Numbered from the stretch's first letter, positions 46,020-57,003 are shown. The stretch: DNA of 64,000 bases from Pseudomonadota bacterium (GCA_021849425.1 JAJZSY010000011.1:1-64000), one strand, 5' to 3'. The notes: generated from the sequence alone by a model not told the origin. Numbers and translations are program-made.

Positions 46020-47426
46020 ATGAGGCTGTTTCGCCTCGCCTCAGCCGCCCTGCTGCCGCTGGGTCTTGCCGGGTGCGCCGTCGGCCCGGCGTTTCACCCG
46101 CCGAAAACCCCGGTTCCGGCCCGGTTCGCCGCGGCGGCGGAGGCCAAACCGGCCTGGCCGAAACCGGGATGGTGGCGCCAGTTCGGTTCCCCGGAACTCG
46201 ACCGGCTGGTGGCGGCGGCGAAGGCGCATAACTTCACCGTGATCGAGGCGATCGACCAGCTCGAGGCGGCCAACGCGCAGGCGCAGATTGCCGGCGCACC
46301 GCTGCTGCCGGCGATCACGGCCAGCGGCAACGGATCGTTTCAGCAGGCGCAGACGAGCACCCAGGCCGGGCTGCGGACGGTGGATACGCGCAGCTTTACC
46401 GCGACCTTCCAGGCCTCCTACCAGCTCGATTTCTGGGGCAGAAACGATGACGCGCTGCGCGCGGCGCAGGCGAACGCGGCGGCGGCGGCATTCAACGCGG
46501 CGACGGTGGCGCTGACCGCCGAGGCGTCGGTCGCCACCGTCTATTTCCAGGTGCTGGCGTATGAGGACCAGCTCGGCATCGCCCAGCGCAACCTCAAGGC
46601 CGCCGAGGGGCTGCTGGCGCAGCTGCGGGCGGAATTGAAGGCCGGCATCGTCGATGCGCCGAGCGTGGCGCAGCAGGCCGCGCTGGTCGCATCCGAGCGG
46701 GCTAACATTCCCAACCTCGTCTCGCAGCTGCGCCAGGAAGCGATCGGCCTTGGGATTCTCACCGGGCAGGCGCCAGAATTCCTCCGCGTCCATGGCGGCT
46801 CGCTCGGCGCGCTGCGCGTCCCGGCACTGGCGCCGGGGCTGCCGGCGGGCCTGCTGACGCGGCGGCCTGACATCGCGGCGGCGGAGGCCACGCTGATCGC
46901 CGCCAATGCCAATGTCCGCGGCGCGATCGCCGCGTTCTTTCCGTCGATCACGCTGACCGGCTCGGGCGGCTGGCAGAGCAAGGCGCTGAACCTGCTTTTC
47001 GCCCCCGGCTCGACGCTGATTTCGGCGGCCACCTCGATCGCCCAGCCGATTTTCGAGGGCGGCGCGCTGAGCGGACAGTTGCAGGTGAGCCGGGCGACCT
47101 ATCGGGAAGATGTCGCGAAATACGAGCAGGCGGTGGTGCAGGCGTTCACCGATGTCGAGACCGCGATGACGGCGCTGCGCTACGCGACCGCGCAGGAAGC
47201 GTTGCAGCTTGTCGCCGTCGCCCGCGCCCGCGCGGCGCTGGACGGCGCTCAGGCGCAGCTCAGGGCCGGCGTGGTCGATATCGGCACGGTGCTGAACGCC
47301 GAGCAGACCCTGCTGTCGGACGAGACGACGCTGGTGACGGCGCGGCTGACCCGGCTCGATGCCGCGGTCAATCTTTACAAGGCGATGGGCGGCGGCTGGA
47401 CGGCCGGTGCCGGCAAGGATCACTGA
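46020..47426 (+). CDS. efflux RND transporter outer-membrane factor (NodT/OprM family)
   Basis: A 468-residue outer-membrane channel lipoprotein (lipobox Leu16-Ala-Gly-Cys19). Two OEP repeats are visible: YQLDFWGRNDDALRAAQANA (about 135-155) in the first and LLTRRPDIAAAEATLIAANANVRGAIAAFFPSI in the second. ATG 46020 has GGAG eight bases upstream. It heads a four-gene operon with an adaptor two bases downstream and two RND pumps, so the whole tripartite machine is encoded together. Confidence 0.94.
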   Translation: MRLFRLASAALLPLGLAGCAVGPAFHPPKTPVPARFAAAAEAKPAWPKPGWWRQFGSPELDRLVAAAKAHNFTVIEAIDQLEAANAQAQIAGAPLLPAITASGNGSFQQAQTSTQAGLRTVDTRSFTATFQASYQLDFWGRNDDALRAAQANAAAAAFNAATVALTAEASVATVYFQVLAYEDQLGIAQRNLKAAEGLLAQLRAELKAGIVDAPSVAQQAALVASERANIPNLVSQLRQEAIGLGILTGQAPEFLRVHGGSLGALRVPALAPGLPAGLLTRRPDIAAAEATLIAANANVRGAIAAFFPSITLTGSGGWQSKALNLLFAPGSTLISAATSIAQPIFEGGALSGQLQVSRATYREDVAKYEQAVVQAFTDVETAMTALRYATAQEALQLVAVARARAALDGAQAQLRAGVVDIGTVLNAEQTLLSDETTLVTARLTRLDAAVNLYKAMGGGWTAGAGKDH

Positions 47427-47428
47427 CG

Positions 47429-48589
47429 ATGGCGAAACGGCGCGGACGGATCATTTTCGGACTGGTGGCGCTCGCCCTAGCCGGCGCGGTGGCGTATCGG
47501 CTCGCGCACCGGGCGAAACCTCAGCGCCGCTTTGCCGCGACCGCGATCCCGGTGAAGGTGGCCAAGGCGACACGGCAGAACGTGCCGGTATATCTCGACG
47601 CGCTCGGCACCGTCGTCGCCTATCACACGGTGACGGTGCAGCCGATGATCACCGGCCCGCTCACCCGCATCCTGTTCACCCCGGGCCAGTTCGTGAAGAC
47701 AGGTGACGTGCTGGCGGAGATCGACCCCGCACCCTATCGCGCGTCCCTCGACCAGGCGGAGGCGAAGCTCGCGCAGGACAAGGCGAGCCTGGCCAACGCG
47801 GAACAGCAGGCGCGGCAATACGCTTCGCTGGTCAGACAGAACTACACCTCGAAACTGCAGGCGGCGACGGCGCTTGCCACCGCCGCCGAGGACCGCGCGC
47901 TGGTCAAGCAGGACGAGGCCAGCATCGAGACCGACCGGATCAATCTCGGCTACACGCGGATCACCGCGCCGATTTCCGGGCGCACCGGAATCCTCCAGGT
48001 GAATGCCGGCAACATCGTCGGCCCCAACACGACCGGCGGCATCGTGGTGATCAACACGCTGCAGCCGATCTCGGTGCAGTTCAGCCTGCCGCAGCAGGAC
48101 CTGCCGCAGATCGTCGGCGCGATGAAGCGCGGCAAGGTCGACCTGCTCGCGACCGAGGAAGGCGACCCGCAGACCGCGAAGGTGCTCGACCGCGGCACCC
48201 TCGCCGTGCTCGACAACACGGTGAACGCCAGCACCGGCACGCTGACGCTCAAGGGCACGTTCGCCAATCCCGATCTCACGCTCTGGCCGGGCGCTTATGT
48301 GAATGTCCGCACGCTGGTGCGGACGATCGGCGATGCGGTGACGGTGCCGCCGGTCGCGGTGCAGCAGGGGCCCGGGGGCAGCTTCGTGTTTCTCGTGAAA
48401 CATCCGGCCAAACCCGGCGGCGCCTTCACCGTGGTGGACCGGACGGTGACGCTGGGCGTGCAGACGGCGAGCGATGTCGTCATCACCAGCGGACTGGCCC
48501 CCGGTGACGAGGTGGTGACCGAGGGCAATTCGCGCCTCAAGGGCGGATCGGCGATCAAGATCGTCACGGATACCGCCGGCAAGCCGTGA
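47429..48589 (+). CDS. efflux RND periplasmic adaptor subunit (MdtA/MexA family)
   Basis: A 386-residue membrane-fusion protein. An N-terminal membrane anchor (IIFGLVALALAGAVAYRLA) is followed by lipoyl, alpha-hairpin (QAEAKLAQDKASLANAEQQA, about 110-130) and beta-barrel domains; GYTRITAPISGRTGI is the usual lipoyl half-motif. The C-terminus has the membrane-proximal domain (ASDVVITSGLAPGDEVVTEG). It sits between the outer-membrane factor (2-bp gap) and the first pump (GTGA overlap). Confidence 0.95.
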   Translation: MAKRRGRIIFGLVALALAGAVAYRLAHRAKPQRRFAATAIPVKVAKATRQNVPVYLDALGTVVAYHTVTVQPMITGPLTRILFTPGQFVKTGDVLAEIDPAPYRASLDQAEAKLAQDKASLANAEQQARQYASLVRQNYTSKLQAATALATAAEDRALVKQDEASIETDRINLGYTRITAPISGRTGILQVNAGNIVGPNTTGGIVVINTLQPISVQFSLPQQDLPQIVGAMKRGKVDLLATEEGDPQTAKVLDRGTLAVLDNTVNASTGTLTLKGTFANPDLTLWPGAYVNVRTLVRTIGDAVTVPPVAVQQGPGGSFVFLVKHPAKPGGAFTVVDRTVTLGVQTASDVVITSGLAPGDEVVTEGNSRLKGGSAIKIVTDTAGKP

Positions 48590-51500
48590 ACATTTCCGCC
48601 CCGTTCATCGCCCGGCCGGTCGCGACGTCGCTGCTCGCGATCGCGTTGTTGCTGATCGGCGCGCTGGGGTATCGGGCGCTGCCGGTCTCCTCGCTGCCGC
48701 AGGTGGATTTTCCGACCATCCAGGTGGTCACGAAACTTCCCGGCGCCTCGCCGGACACCGCGTCGAAACTGCTGACCGCACCGCTGGAGCGGCAGTTCGG
48801 GCAGATCGCCGGGCTGGCGGCGATGAGCTCGATCTCGAGCCAGGGGACCAGCGCGATCACGCTGCGCTTCGACCTTTCGATGCCGATGACGACGGCGGCG
48901 CAGGACGTGCAGGCCGCGATCAACGCCGCCTCGGGCACACTGCCGCCGAACCTGCAATATCCGCCGACCTATTCCGAGGTGAACCCGGCGGACGCGCCGA
49001 TCCTGACGCTGGCGCTGACCTCGCGCACGCTGCCGCTCGATGCGATTGCCGATGCGGCGCAGACCCGCCTGGTGCCCAAGCTCTCGCAGGTGAAGGGGGT
49101 GGGCAAGGTGACGGTCGAGGGCGGGCTGACCAGGGCGATCCGCATCGACGTGAACCCCGCCCGGCTCGCCGCCTATGGCGTGTCGCTCGAGGATGTGCGC
49201 AACGCCATCGCCAATGCCAACCAGTCCGGCGCCAAGGGCGCGCTGGATGGGCACAATCAGGCCTACACGATCGGCGCCAACGACCAGATCACGGTGCCGG
49301 CGCAGTATCGCGGCCTGATCATCGCCTATCGCAAGGGCGCGCCGGTGCGGCTTGCGGCGGTGGGGACGGTCGGCTCGGGCCTCGAGAACGACCTGCAAAG
49401 CGCCAGCTATGACGGCACGCCGGCGGTGGTGATCGACATCCAGCGTCAGCCGGGGGCGAACATCGTCAGCACGGTGGCGGATGTGCGGGCGGCGCTGGCG
49501 GGGCTGCGCGCGGCGATGCCGCCGGGGATCGATGTGAAGATCGCCGCCGACCGGACGGGGACGATCCGCGCCTCGGTGCGCGATGTGCAGATCACGCTGA
49601 TCACCGCAGCGCTGCTCGTGGTGCTGGTGATCTTCCTGTTCCTGCCCAATCCGCGCGCGGTGCTGGTGCCGGCGGTGGCGCTGCCGCTCTCGATCATCGC
49701 GACCTTCGCGGTGATGAACGAGCTTGGCTTCCAGCTCGACAATCTTTCGCTGATGGCGCTCACCGTGGCCTCGGGCTTCGTGGTCGACGACGCGATCGTG
49801 ATGATCGAGAACATCGTCCGCTTCATCGAGCAGGGGGAATCGCCGCTGCGGGCCGCCTATCTTGGCAGCGCGCAGATCGGCTTCACCATCGTCTCGCTCA
49901 CCGTGTCGCTGGTTGCCGTGTTCATTCCGCTGCTGTTCATGCCCGGGGTGATCGGCCGGCTGTTCTCGGAATTCGCGGTGACGCTGTCGATCGCGGTGGT
50001 GATTTCGGCGGTGGTGTCACTCACGCTGACGCCGATGATGAGCGCGCGGCTGCTGCGCGGCGCCGAGGCCTCGCAGCCGGGGCGGATCGCGCGCGCGGCG
50101 GAGGCGGCGCTGGCGGGGCTGCGGGAGCGCTACCGCGCCGGCCTCGCGTGGAGCCTGCGTCACCAGCGGCTGATGCTCGCGACGTTCGGGGTGACGGTGG
50201 TGGCGACCGGCATCCTGTTCGCGATCATTCCCAAGGCCTTGCTGCCGCAGGAGGATACCGGCGCGATCGTCGCCGTGACCGAGGGGGCGCAGAGCGTTTC
50301 GCTCGCCGCGATGACCCGGCTGCAGGACCGCGCGATCCGCGCGATCCGCGCCGATCCGGCGGTCTCCGGCGTCACCTCGCTGCTCGGCTCCGGCCTGGCC
50401 AATCCGACGCCGAATACCGGCCGGCTCGGCATCACGCTCAAGCCGATCGGCCAGCGCGCCGCGATCGGCGCGGTGATGGCACGCTTGCAGGCGCGGCTTG
50501 CCGGGATTGCGGGGCTGCACGCCTACATGCAGCCGGTGCAGGACATCACGCTCACCTCGCGGGTCTCGCCCACGCAATATCAATACACGCTCACCGATGC
50601 CGACCAGGCGGAGCTTGACGCCTGGGCGCCGAAGATCCGCGCCGCCCTCGCCGCGCTGCCGCAGCTCACCGATCTTGCGAGCAACCAGCAGAACGAGGGG
50701 CTGGAGACCTATATCGACGTCAACCGGACCGCGGCGGCGCGGCTCGGCATTTCGATGGCGACGATCGAGGCGACGCTCTACGACGCGTACGGCCAGCGAC
50801 AGGTCAGCACGATCTATGCGCAGAACGCGCAATATCGCGTCGTGCTCGGGGTCGATCCCGCCTATGCGCGCTCGCCGCAGGCGCTGGCCAGCCTTTACGT
50901 GCCGACCGGCAGCCTTTCGGCCAGCACATCGACCGCGTCGCTCGGCCCCGGCGGGTCGGTGAGCGGAACCGGCACCACGACCACGGGGGCTGCCGGCAGC
51001 ACCGGCACGAGCGTTGCCGGCGAGGTGCCGCTGCTGGAGGTGGCGAAGATCGACCAGCGCTACGGCCCGCTCGCGATCACAAGGGAAGACCAGTTCCCCT
51101 CGGTCACGCTCAGCTTCAACCTCGCGAAGGGCGCGTCGCTCGGCACGGCCGAGGCGGCGATCGGCCGGGCGGAGCGGAACCTCGGCGTGCCGGATACGGT
51201 GAGCGGCCAGTTTTCGGGGGCGGCGGCCGCGTTCGAGACCTCGCTCGCGCAGGAGCCGTGGCTGATTTTCGCGGCGCTGGTCGTCATCTACATCGTGCTC
51301 GGCGTGCTTTATGAAAGCACGATCCATCCGGTGACGATCCTGTCCACCCTGCCCTCGGCCGGGATCGGTGCGCTGCTCGCGCTGATGCTGTTCGGCGCGG
51401 ATTTCACCCTGGTGGCGCTGGTCGGCATCGTGCTGCTGATGGGCATCGTGAAGAAGAACGGCATCATCATGGTCGATTTCGCGATCGAGGCCGAGCGCAC

Positions 51501-51783
51501 GCGGGGGGTGAGCCCGGAGGCGGCGATCACCGAGGCGGCGATCCTGCGGTTCCGCCCGATCATGATGACGACGATGGCGGCCCTGCTCGGCGCGGTGCCG
51601 CTGGTGCTGGAGGGCGGCGCGGGGGCGGAGCTGCGCGCGCCGCTCGGCATCACCATCATCGGCGGGTTGCTGGTCAGCCAGTTGCTCACGCTGTTCACCA
51701 CCCCGGTGATCTATCTCGCGATGGACCGGCTGCGGCCGGCGCGGCGGGAAGCGCCAGCGGCGCAACCCGGCCCGGCGGACTAG
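48586..51783 (+). CDS. RND multidrug efflux permease, first copy (MdtB-like)
   Basis: A 1065-residue proton-driven pump of the HAE1 class with twelve helices. GFVVDDAIVMIENIVRF holds the two adjacent Asp of helix 4, and GIVKKNGIIMVDFAIEAER the helix-10 Lys. A Ser/Thr/Gly-rich insertion at about 780-810 in the periplasmic part (SASTSTASLGPGGSVSGTG) is unusual and adds length relative to the second pump. It starts with GTG in a GTGA overlap. Tandem pumps after one adaptor resemble mdtABC, where the pumps assemble as a heterotrimer. Confidence 0.94.
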   Translation: MNISAPFIARPVATSLLAIALLLIGALGYRALPVSSLPQVDFPTIQVVTKLPGASPDTASKLLTAPLERQFGQIAGLAAMSSISSQGTSAITLRFDLSMPMTTAAQDVQAAINAASGTLPPNLQYPPTYSEVNPADAPILTLALTSRTLPLDAIADAAQTRLVPKLSQVKGVGKVTVEGGLTRAIRIDVNPARLAAYGVSLEDVRNAIANANQSGAKGALDGHNQAYTIGANDQITVPAQYRGLIIAYRKGAPVRLAAVGTVGSGLENDLQSASYDGTPAVVIDIQRQPGANIVSTVADVRAALAGLRAAMPPGIDVKIAADRTGTIRASVRDVQITLITAALLVVLVIFLFLPNPRAVLVPAVALPLSIIATFAVMNELGFQLDNLSLMALTVASGFVVDDAIVMIENIVRFIEQGESPLRAAYLGSAQIGFTIVSLTVSLVAVFIPLLFMPGVIGRLFSEFAVTLSIAVVISAVVSLTLTPMMSARLLRGAEASQPGRIARAAEAALAGLRERYRAGLAWSLRHQRLMLATFGVTVVATGILFAIIPKALLPQEDTGAIVAVTEGAQSVSLAAMTRLQDRAIRAIRADPAVSGVTSLLGSGLANPTPNTGRLGITLKPIGQRAAIGAVMARLQARLAGIAGLHAYMQPVQDITLTSRVSPTQYQYTLTDADQAELDAWAPKIRAALAALPQLTDLASNQQNEGLETYIDVNRTAAARLGISMATIEATLYDAYGQRQVSTIYAQNAQYRVVLGVDPAYARSPQALASLYVPTGSLSASTSTASLGPGGSVSGTGTTTTGAAGSTGTSVAGEVPLLEVAKIDQRYGPLAITREDQFPSVTLSFNLAKGASLGTAEAAIGRAERNLGVPDTVSGQFSGAAAAFETSLAQEPWLIFAALVVIYIVLGVLYESTIHPVTILSTLPSAGIGALLALMLFGADFTLVALVGIVLLMGIVKKNGIIMVDFAIEAERTRGVSPEAAITEAAILRFRPIMMTTMAALLGAVPLVLEGGAGAELRAPLGITIIGGLLVSQLLTLFTTPVIYLAMDRLRPARREAPAAQPGPAD

Positions 51784-51786
51784 GCG

Positions 51787-54700
51787 GTGAACGTCTCCTC
51801 GGTCTTCATCCGGCGGCCGATCGGCACGACGCTGCTCGCCCTCGGCATCCTGATCGCGGGTATCCTGTCCTATCTGAGGCTGCCGGTGGCACCGGTGCCG
51901 AGCATTCCGATTCCGGCCATCGTCGTTTTCGCCTCCGACCCGGGGGCCTCGCCGGCGGTGATGGCGAGCACCGTCGCGGCACCGCTGGAACACGCGCTCG
52001 GCACGATTCCGGGGCTGAACGACATCCGCTCGCAGAACTCGGTGGGGTCGACATCGGTGGTGGTGCTGTTCAATCCGGGACCGGATATCAGCGTCTATGC
52101 CCATGCGGTGCAGGCCGCGATCAACGCCGCCCTGCCCAACCTGCCCTCCTCGATGCCGCGGCGGCCCTATTACAAGGAATTCAACCCGGCCTCGCGCCCG
52201 GTGATGACGCTCGCGCTCACCTCGGAGACGATGAGCCTCGGGCAGATCTACAACGTTGCCGACACGGTGCTGGACCAGCGGCTGGCGCAGGTGCCGGGGG
52301 TGGCGCAGGTCGGCATTTATGGCGGCGGGTCGCCGGCGGTGCGGATCCGGCTGCATCCGCAGGCGCTCGCCGCCGCCGGGCTGACCGGCGCCGATGTCTA
52401 CAACGCGGTGCGCAGCGCCAATGCCACGCAACCGCTCGGCGTCATCGAGGGGCCACACCGGGCCTGGACGCTGGTGGCCAACGGCCAGATCTCGGCCGCC
52501 GCGCAATATCGCGACATCGTGCTGAAATCGGCATCCGGCGCGCTGCTGCGCCTGTCAGATGTCGCCTCGGTCATCGATGGGGTCGCCAATACCCAGCTTT
52601 CCGCAACGGCGAATGGCAGGCCGGCGATCACCATCGAGATCACCAAGACCGCCGATGCGAATATCATCCGCACGGTGGAGGGGATCCGGAAACTGCTGCC
52701 GGACATCCGCACCTGGCTGCCGCCCTCGGTGAAGCTCTCGATCCTGAACGACCGCACGACGACGATCCGCGCAAGTGTCGCCGACATCCAGATCACGCTG
52801 CTCATCACCATTCTGCTGGTGCTGGTGGTGGTGACGCTGTTCATGCGCCGGCTGACCCCGACGATCGCCGCCGGCATCACCGTGCCGCTCTCGCTGGCCG
52901 GAACCGTGGCGGCGATGTGGGCGCTCGGCTTCACGCTCGACAATTTCTCGCTGCTCGCGCTGACCGTCTGCGTCGGCTTCGTGGTCGACGATGCGATCGT
53001 GATGATCGAAAACATCGTCACCCAGCACGAGCGGGGGCTGAGCGGCATCGAGGCCGCGCTGGTGGGGGCGCGGCAGATCGGCTTCACCGTCGTCTCGATC
53101 ACCGCATCGCTCGTGGTCGTGTTCCTGCCGCTGACGCTGATGGGCGGCATCATCGGCGACCTGTTCTACGAATTCGCGATGACGCTTTCGATCGCGATCC
53201 TGATTTCGGGCGCGATCTCGCTGACGGTGACGCCGATGATCTGCGGGCGGTTCATGGGGCGGACGCCGAAAGCGGGGCGGGATTCGCGGCCGGCCCGCGC
53301 GATCGACCGGCTCTATCGCCGCAGCCTCGATGCCTATGCAAGCAGCCTCGACTGGGCGCTCGCGCATCGCTGGCTGATGCTGGCGAGCTTCGCGCTCACC
53401 GTGGCGCTCACCGTGTTTCTCTACATCAAGGTGCCCAAGGCGTTCATTCCCGAGCAGGATTCGGGGCTGATCATCGGCCATACGATCGCGCCGTCCGACG
53501 TGTCGTTCTCGCGGATGAAGCGGCTGGAGGGGCGCGTGGTCGCGACCATTCTCGCCAATCCGGCGGTCGAGGCGGTCAGCTCGCGGATCGGCGTGGCCAA
53601 CGGATTTTCCACCGCCAACCGGGGCCACATGTTCATCCAGCTCAAGCCGCTGTCGCAGCGCAGCGCCTCGGCGCAGCAGGTACTGACGCAGCTGCAGGCG
53701 CGGCTGTCGCAAATTCCCGGCATCTCGACGACCATGTTCGTGGCGCAGGACCTGTTTTTCGGCGGCCAGTCGAATGGCGGGGAATACAGTTTCTCGATCG
53801 TCGATCCCTCGCTCGCGGGGCTGGCCGATGTCACCGCCGAGATCGAGCGCAAGCTGCGCACGCTGAAGCAGATCGGCAATGTCTCGACCGACCAGGACAA
53901 GGCGCAGACGCAGATCACCGTCGAGATCGACCGCAAGGCGGCGGCGCGGCTCGGCGTCTCGATCGCGGCGATCGACGACGCCTTGCAGAACGCCTTCGCG
54001 CAACGGCAGATTTCACGAATCTACGAGGCGCAGAACCAGTATTCCGTGGTCCTGAAAGTGCCGGAGGGGCTCGATCGCTCACCCTTGGATCTGCAGCACG
54101 TCTATGTTGCCGGCACCGGCGGGCCGGTGCCGATCGCCGCCGTCGCGCGTCTGGTGCGGGCGACGGCACCGCTCTCCGTCACCCATCTCGACGGGCTGCC
54201 CGCAGGGACGATCAGCTTCAACGTCGCCAAGGGGGCCGCGCTCGGCCAGGCGATCGCGGCGGTGAAACAGGCGATCGCGGAGCTGCCGCTGCCGGCCGCG
54301 GTGAAGATCAGCTTCGGCGGCAATGCGCGCTATTTCCTGCAATCGCTGAGCGCCGAGCCGCTGCTCATTCTCGCCGCGCTGGTGGCGATCTATATCGTGC
54401 TCGGCGTGCTCTATGAGAGCCTGGTGCAGCCGCTGACGATCCTCTCGACGCTGCCCTCCGCCGGCGTCGGCGCGCTGCTGGCGCTGCTGCTCACCGGCAC
54501 GCCGCTCTCGGTCATCGGCATCATCGGTATTTTCCTGCTGATGGGGATCGTCAAGAAGAACGGCATCCTGCTGGTGGATTTCGCGCTGAACGCCGAGCGC
54601 GCGCACGGCATGACGCCGGCCGAGGCGATCCGCGCCGCCTGCCTCGAACGCTTCCGGCCGATCATGATGACAACGCTGGCCGCCGCCCTCGGCGCCCTGC

Positions 54701-54879
54701 CGCTGGCCTTCGCGGTCGGCACCGGCGAGCAGTTGCGCCGGCCGCTGGGCATCGCGGTGATCGGCGGGCTGATCGTCTGCCAGGCGCTGACGCTCTACAC
54801 CACGCCGGTGATCTATCTCGCGGTCACCGGGTTCGGCCGGCGCCGGGCGCGGCGGCTGGCGACCATGCCGGCGGAATGA
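51787..54879 (+). CDS. RND multidrug efflux permease, second copy (MdtC-like)
   Basis: A 1030-residue HAE1 pump, starting at GTG three bases after the first pump's stop. The helix-4 Asp pair (CVGFVVDDAIVMIENIV) and the helix-10 Lys (GIVKKNGILLVDFALNAER) are kept, so both pumps could translocate protons. It lacks the Ser/Gly-rich insertion of its neighbour. Substrates cannot be deduced; MdtABC-like systems handle bile salts, novobiocin and similar amphiphiles. Confidence 0.94.
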   Translation: MNVSSVFIRRPIGTTLLALGILIAGILSYLRLPVAPVPSIPIPAIVVFASDPGASPAVMASTVAAPLEHALGTIPGLNDIRSQNSVGSTSVVVLFNPGPDISVYAHAVQAAINAALPNLPSSMPRRPYYKEFNPASRPVMTLALTSETMSLGQIYNVADTVLDQRLAQVPGVAQVGIYGGGSPAVRIRLHPQALAAAGLTGADVYNAVRSANATQPLGVIEGPHRAWTLVANGQISAAAQYRDIVLKSASGALLRLSDVASVIDGVANTQLSATANGRPAITIEITKTADANIIRTVEGIRKLLPDIRTWLPPSVKLSILNDRTTTIRASVADIQITLLITILLVLVVVTLFMRRLTPTIAAGITVPLSLAGTVAAMWALGFTLDNFSLLALTVCVGFVVDDAIVMIENIVTQHERGLSGIEAALVGARQIGFTVVSITASLVVVFLPLTLMGGIIGDLFYEFAMTLSIAILISGAISLTVTPMICGRFMGRTPKAGRDSRPARAIDRLYRRSLDAYASSLDWALAHRWLMLASFALTVALTVFLYIKVPKAFIPEQDSGLIIGHTIAPSDVSFSRMKRLEGRVVATILANPAVEAVSSRIGVANGFSTANRGHMFIQLKPLSQRSASAQQVLTQLQARLSQIPGISTTMFVAQDLFFGGQSNGGEYSFSIVDPSLAGLADVTAEIERKLRTLKQIGNVSTDQDKAQTQITVEIDRKAAARLGVSIAAIDDALQNAFAQRQISRIYEAQNQYSVVLKVPEGLDRSPLDLQHVYVAGTGGPVPIAAVARLVRATAPLSVTHLDGLPAGTISFNVAKGAALGQAIAAVKQAIAELPLPAAVKISFGGNARYFLQSLSAEPLLILAALVAIYIVLGVLYESLVQPLTILSTLPSAGVGALLALLLTGTPLSVIGIIGIFLLMGIVKKNGILLVDFALNAERAHGMTPAEAIRAACLERFRPIMMTTLAAALGALPLAFAVGTGEQLRRPLGIAVIGGLIVCQALTLYTTPVIYLAVTGFGRRRARRLATMPAE

Positions 54880-54886
54880 GGCACGA

Positions 54887-55978
54887 TCAGCCGGCGATCT
54901 GCATCTCCCGCGCCTGTTCGAGCGGCCAGCGCGGCCGGCAGCGCACGGCGAGCGGGTCGGCCCCCTGCCCTGCGCGCAGGCGCTCGATCGCCGCCCAGGC
55001 GACCATGACCGCATTGTCGGTGCACAGGCGCAGCGGCGGCGCGGCGAGCGGCAGGCCGGCTTCGGCGGCGACGCTGGCCAGCGCGGCGCGCACCGCCTTG
55101 TTGGCGGCGACCCCGCCGGCGACGACGACCGCCGTCGCACCCGGCAGCATGGCGAGGGCGTGGCGCAGCCGGTCGGCCAGGGCGGCGACGACCGCATTCT
55201 GGAAGGCGCGGGCGAGATCGGCGGCGAAATCATGCGGCAATCCGCCGTCCGGCTGGCGGGCGACGAGCTGGGCTACGGCGGTCTTGAGGCCGGAGAAGGA
55301 AAAGTCGCAGCCCGGGCGGCCCAGCATGGGGCGCGGCAGGCTGAACTGCCCATCCCGCCCCTCGGCGGCGAGGCGCTCCAGCGCGGGGCCTCCGGGATAG
55401 GGCAGGCCGAGAAGTTTCGCCACCTTGTCGAACGCTTCGCCGGCGGCATCGTCAAGCGTGGTGCCGAGCCGGCGGTAGCGCCCCACCCCCTCGACCGCGA
55501 TCAGCGCGGTGTGCCCGCCGGAGACGAGCAGCAGCAGATAGGGGAACTCCGGCGCGGCGGCGCCCGCATCCGGCAGGCGCGCGGTGAGCGCATGGGCTTC
55601 GAGATGATTGACCGCAAGAAAGGGCACGCCGGCGGCCAGCGCCATGCCGCGCGCGGTGTTGGCGCCGACGATGAGGCCGCCGATCAGGCCGGGCCCGGCG
55701 GTTGCAGCGATCGCGGCGAGGCCGGACGGCGCGGCGCCGGATGCGGCCAGCGCGCGACGGACCATGTCCGGCAAGAGGGCGAGATGCGCGCGGGCGGCGA
55801 TTTCCGGCACCACGCCGCCGAAGGGGGCATGATCGGCGATCTGGCTGGCGACGAATTCGGCGCGGATCCGCCCCGCGCCGTCGAGCACGGCGCAGGCAGT
55901 CTCGTCGCACGAGCTTTCGATCCCGAGAACCAGGGAGTCGGGGCCGAACCCCGCGAAACTTGCGGCTTTTCTTTCCAT
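54887..55978 (-). CDS. tsaD: tRNA N6-adenosine threonylcarbamoyltransferase
   Basis: A 363-residue TsaD (Gcp/Kae1) that transfers threonylcarbamoyl to A37 of ANN-decoding tRNAs. Visible features are [16 protein letters not shown] at the N-terminus, the metal-site NHLEAHAL (about 130-137), the ASKHA loop [11 protein letters not shown] and the [15 protein letters not shown] segment. Its start is 23 bp from the start of the divergent hemC, a pairing seen widely in alphaproteobacteria. Confidence 0.97.
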   Translation of the reverse strand: MERKAASFAGFGPDSLVLGIESSCDETACAVLDGAGRIRAEFVASQIADHAPFGGVVPEIAARAHLALLPDMVRRALAASGAAPSGLAAIAATAGPGLIGGLIVGANTARGMALAAGVPFLAVNHLEAHALTARLPDAGAAAPEFPYLLLLVSGGHTALIAVEGVGRYRRLGTTLDDAAGEAFDKVAKLLGLPYPGGPALERLAAEGRDGQFSLPRPMLGRPGCDFSFSGLKTAVAQLVARQPDGGLPHDFAADLARAFQNAVVAALADRLRHALAMLPGATAVVVAGGVAANKAVRAALASVAAEAGLPLAAPPLRLCTDNAVMVAWAAIERLRAGQGADPLAVRCRPRWPLEQAREMQIAG

Positions 55979-56001
55979 CCCGTTCCTTTTAAGCAGAGGA
56001 G

Positions 56002-57003
56002 ATGCACCAGGAAAGCTCGTCGGGCGGCAAGGTCGCCCCCCATTCCGGCCGCCGGCTGCCCCTGCGGGTTGGCACGCGCGGATCGCCGCTCGCCGTCCGG
56101 CAGACGGACATGTTCCTCGCCGCGCTGCGCGAGATCTGCCCCGCGCTCGGATTCGCGCCGGACGCCTTCGCCCCCGAGATCATCAGCACGACGGGCGACC
56201 GGGTGACCGACCGCCCGCTCGCCGAGATCGGCGGCAAGGGGTTGTTCGCCAAGGAAATCCACGAGGCGCTGCTGGACGGACGAATCGATTTCGCGGTGCA
56301 CAGCCTGAAGGATCTGGAAACCACCCTGCCCGATGGCATCATCCTCGCCTGCACGATGAAGCGCGAGGACGCGCGCGATGCGCTGATCCTCGCCGACGGG
56401 CTCGGCGCGGCGAACGCGGGCGACATCTGGGCGAGCCTGCCGAAGGGCGCGCGGGTCGGCACCTCGTCGGTGCGGCGGCAGGCGCAGCTGCTGCATGCCC
56501 GGCCCGACCTGCAGATCGGCCTGCTGCGCGGCAATGTCCGCACCCGGCTGGATGCGGCGCGCAACGGCACGTTCGATGCGACGCTTCTCGCCCTCGCCGG
56601 GCTGCGACGTCTCGGCTTCGAGGAGGAAGTCAGTGCCGCGGTCGACCCGGACGCGATGGTGCCGGCCGCTTGCCAGGGAATCGTGGGCATCACCGTTCGC
56701 GCCGCGGATACGCGGCTCGCCGAGCTGCTCGCCGCGATCGAGAATCACGAGGCGAAGGCGGTTTCCAAGGCGGAGCGTGCGCTGCTCGCCGCGCTCGACG
56801 GCTCCTGCCGGACGCCGATCGGCGGATATGCGCGGCTGCTGCCGGATGGCAACCTGCATCTGACCGGACTCACGGCGCGGCCGGATGGCAGCTTCCTGCT
56901 CAAGCGCAGCGAGGTGGCGAACGCCGCCGACGCGGTGCGGCTGGGGGCGGAACTCGGCGCCTCGCTGCGGCGCGACAGCCCGGCCGACATCTTTCTTGAC
57001 TGA
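56002..57003 (+). CDS. hemC: hydroxymethylbilane synthase (porphobilinogen deaminase)
   Basis: A 333-residue HemC that links four porphobilinogens into hydroxymethylbilane. [33 protein letters not shown] and HSLKDLET are present, and [12 protein letters not shown] carries the Cys that anchors the dipyrromethane cofactor (about 271). The N-terminal 20 residues are an extra polar extension. The stop overlaps the likely hemD start. First gene of hemC-hemD-mic60-hemY. Confidence 0.97.
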   Translation: MHQESSSGGKVAPHSGRRLPLRVGTRGSPLAVRQTDMFLAALREICPALGFAPDAFAPEIISTTGDRVTDRPLAEIGGKGLFAKEIHEALLDGRIDFAVHSLKDLETTLPDGIILACTMKREDARDALILADGLGAANAGDIWASLPKGARVGTSSVRRQAQLLHARPDLQIGLLRGNVRTRLDAARNGTFDATLLALAGLRRLGFEEEVSAAVDPDAMVPAACQGIVGITVRAADTRLAELLAAIENHEAKAVSKAERALLAALDGSCRTPIGGYARLLPDGNLHLTGLTARPDGSFLLKRSEVANAADAVRLGAELGASLRRDSPADIFLD

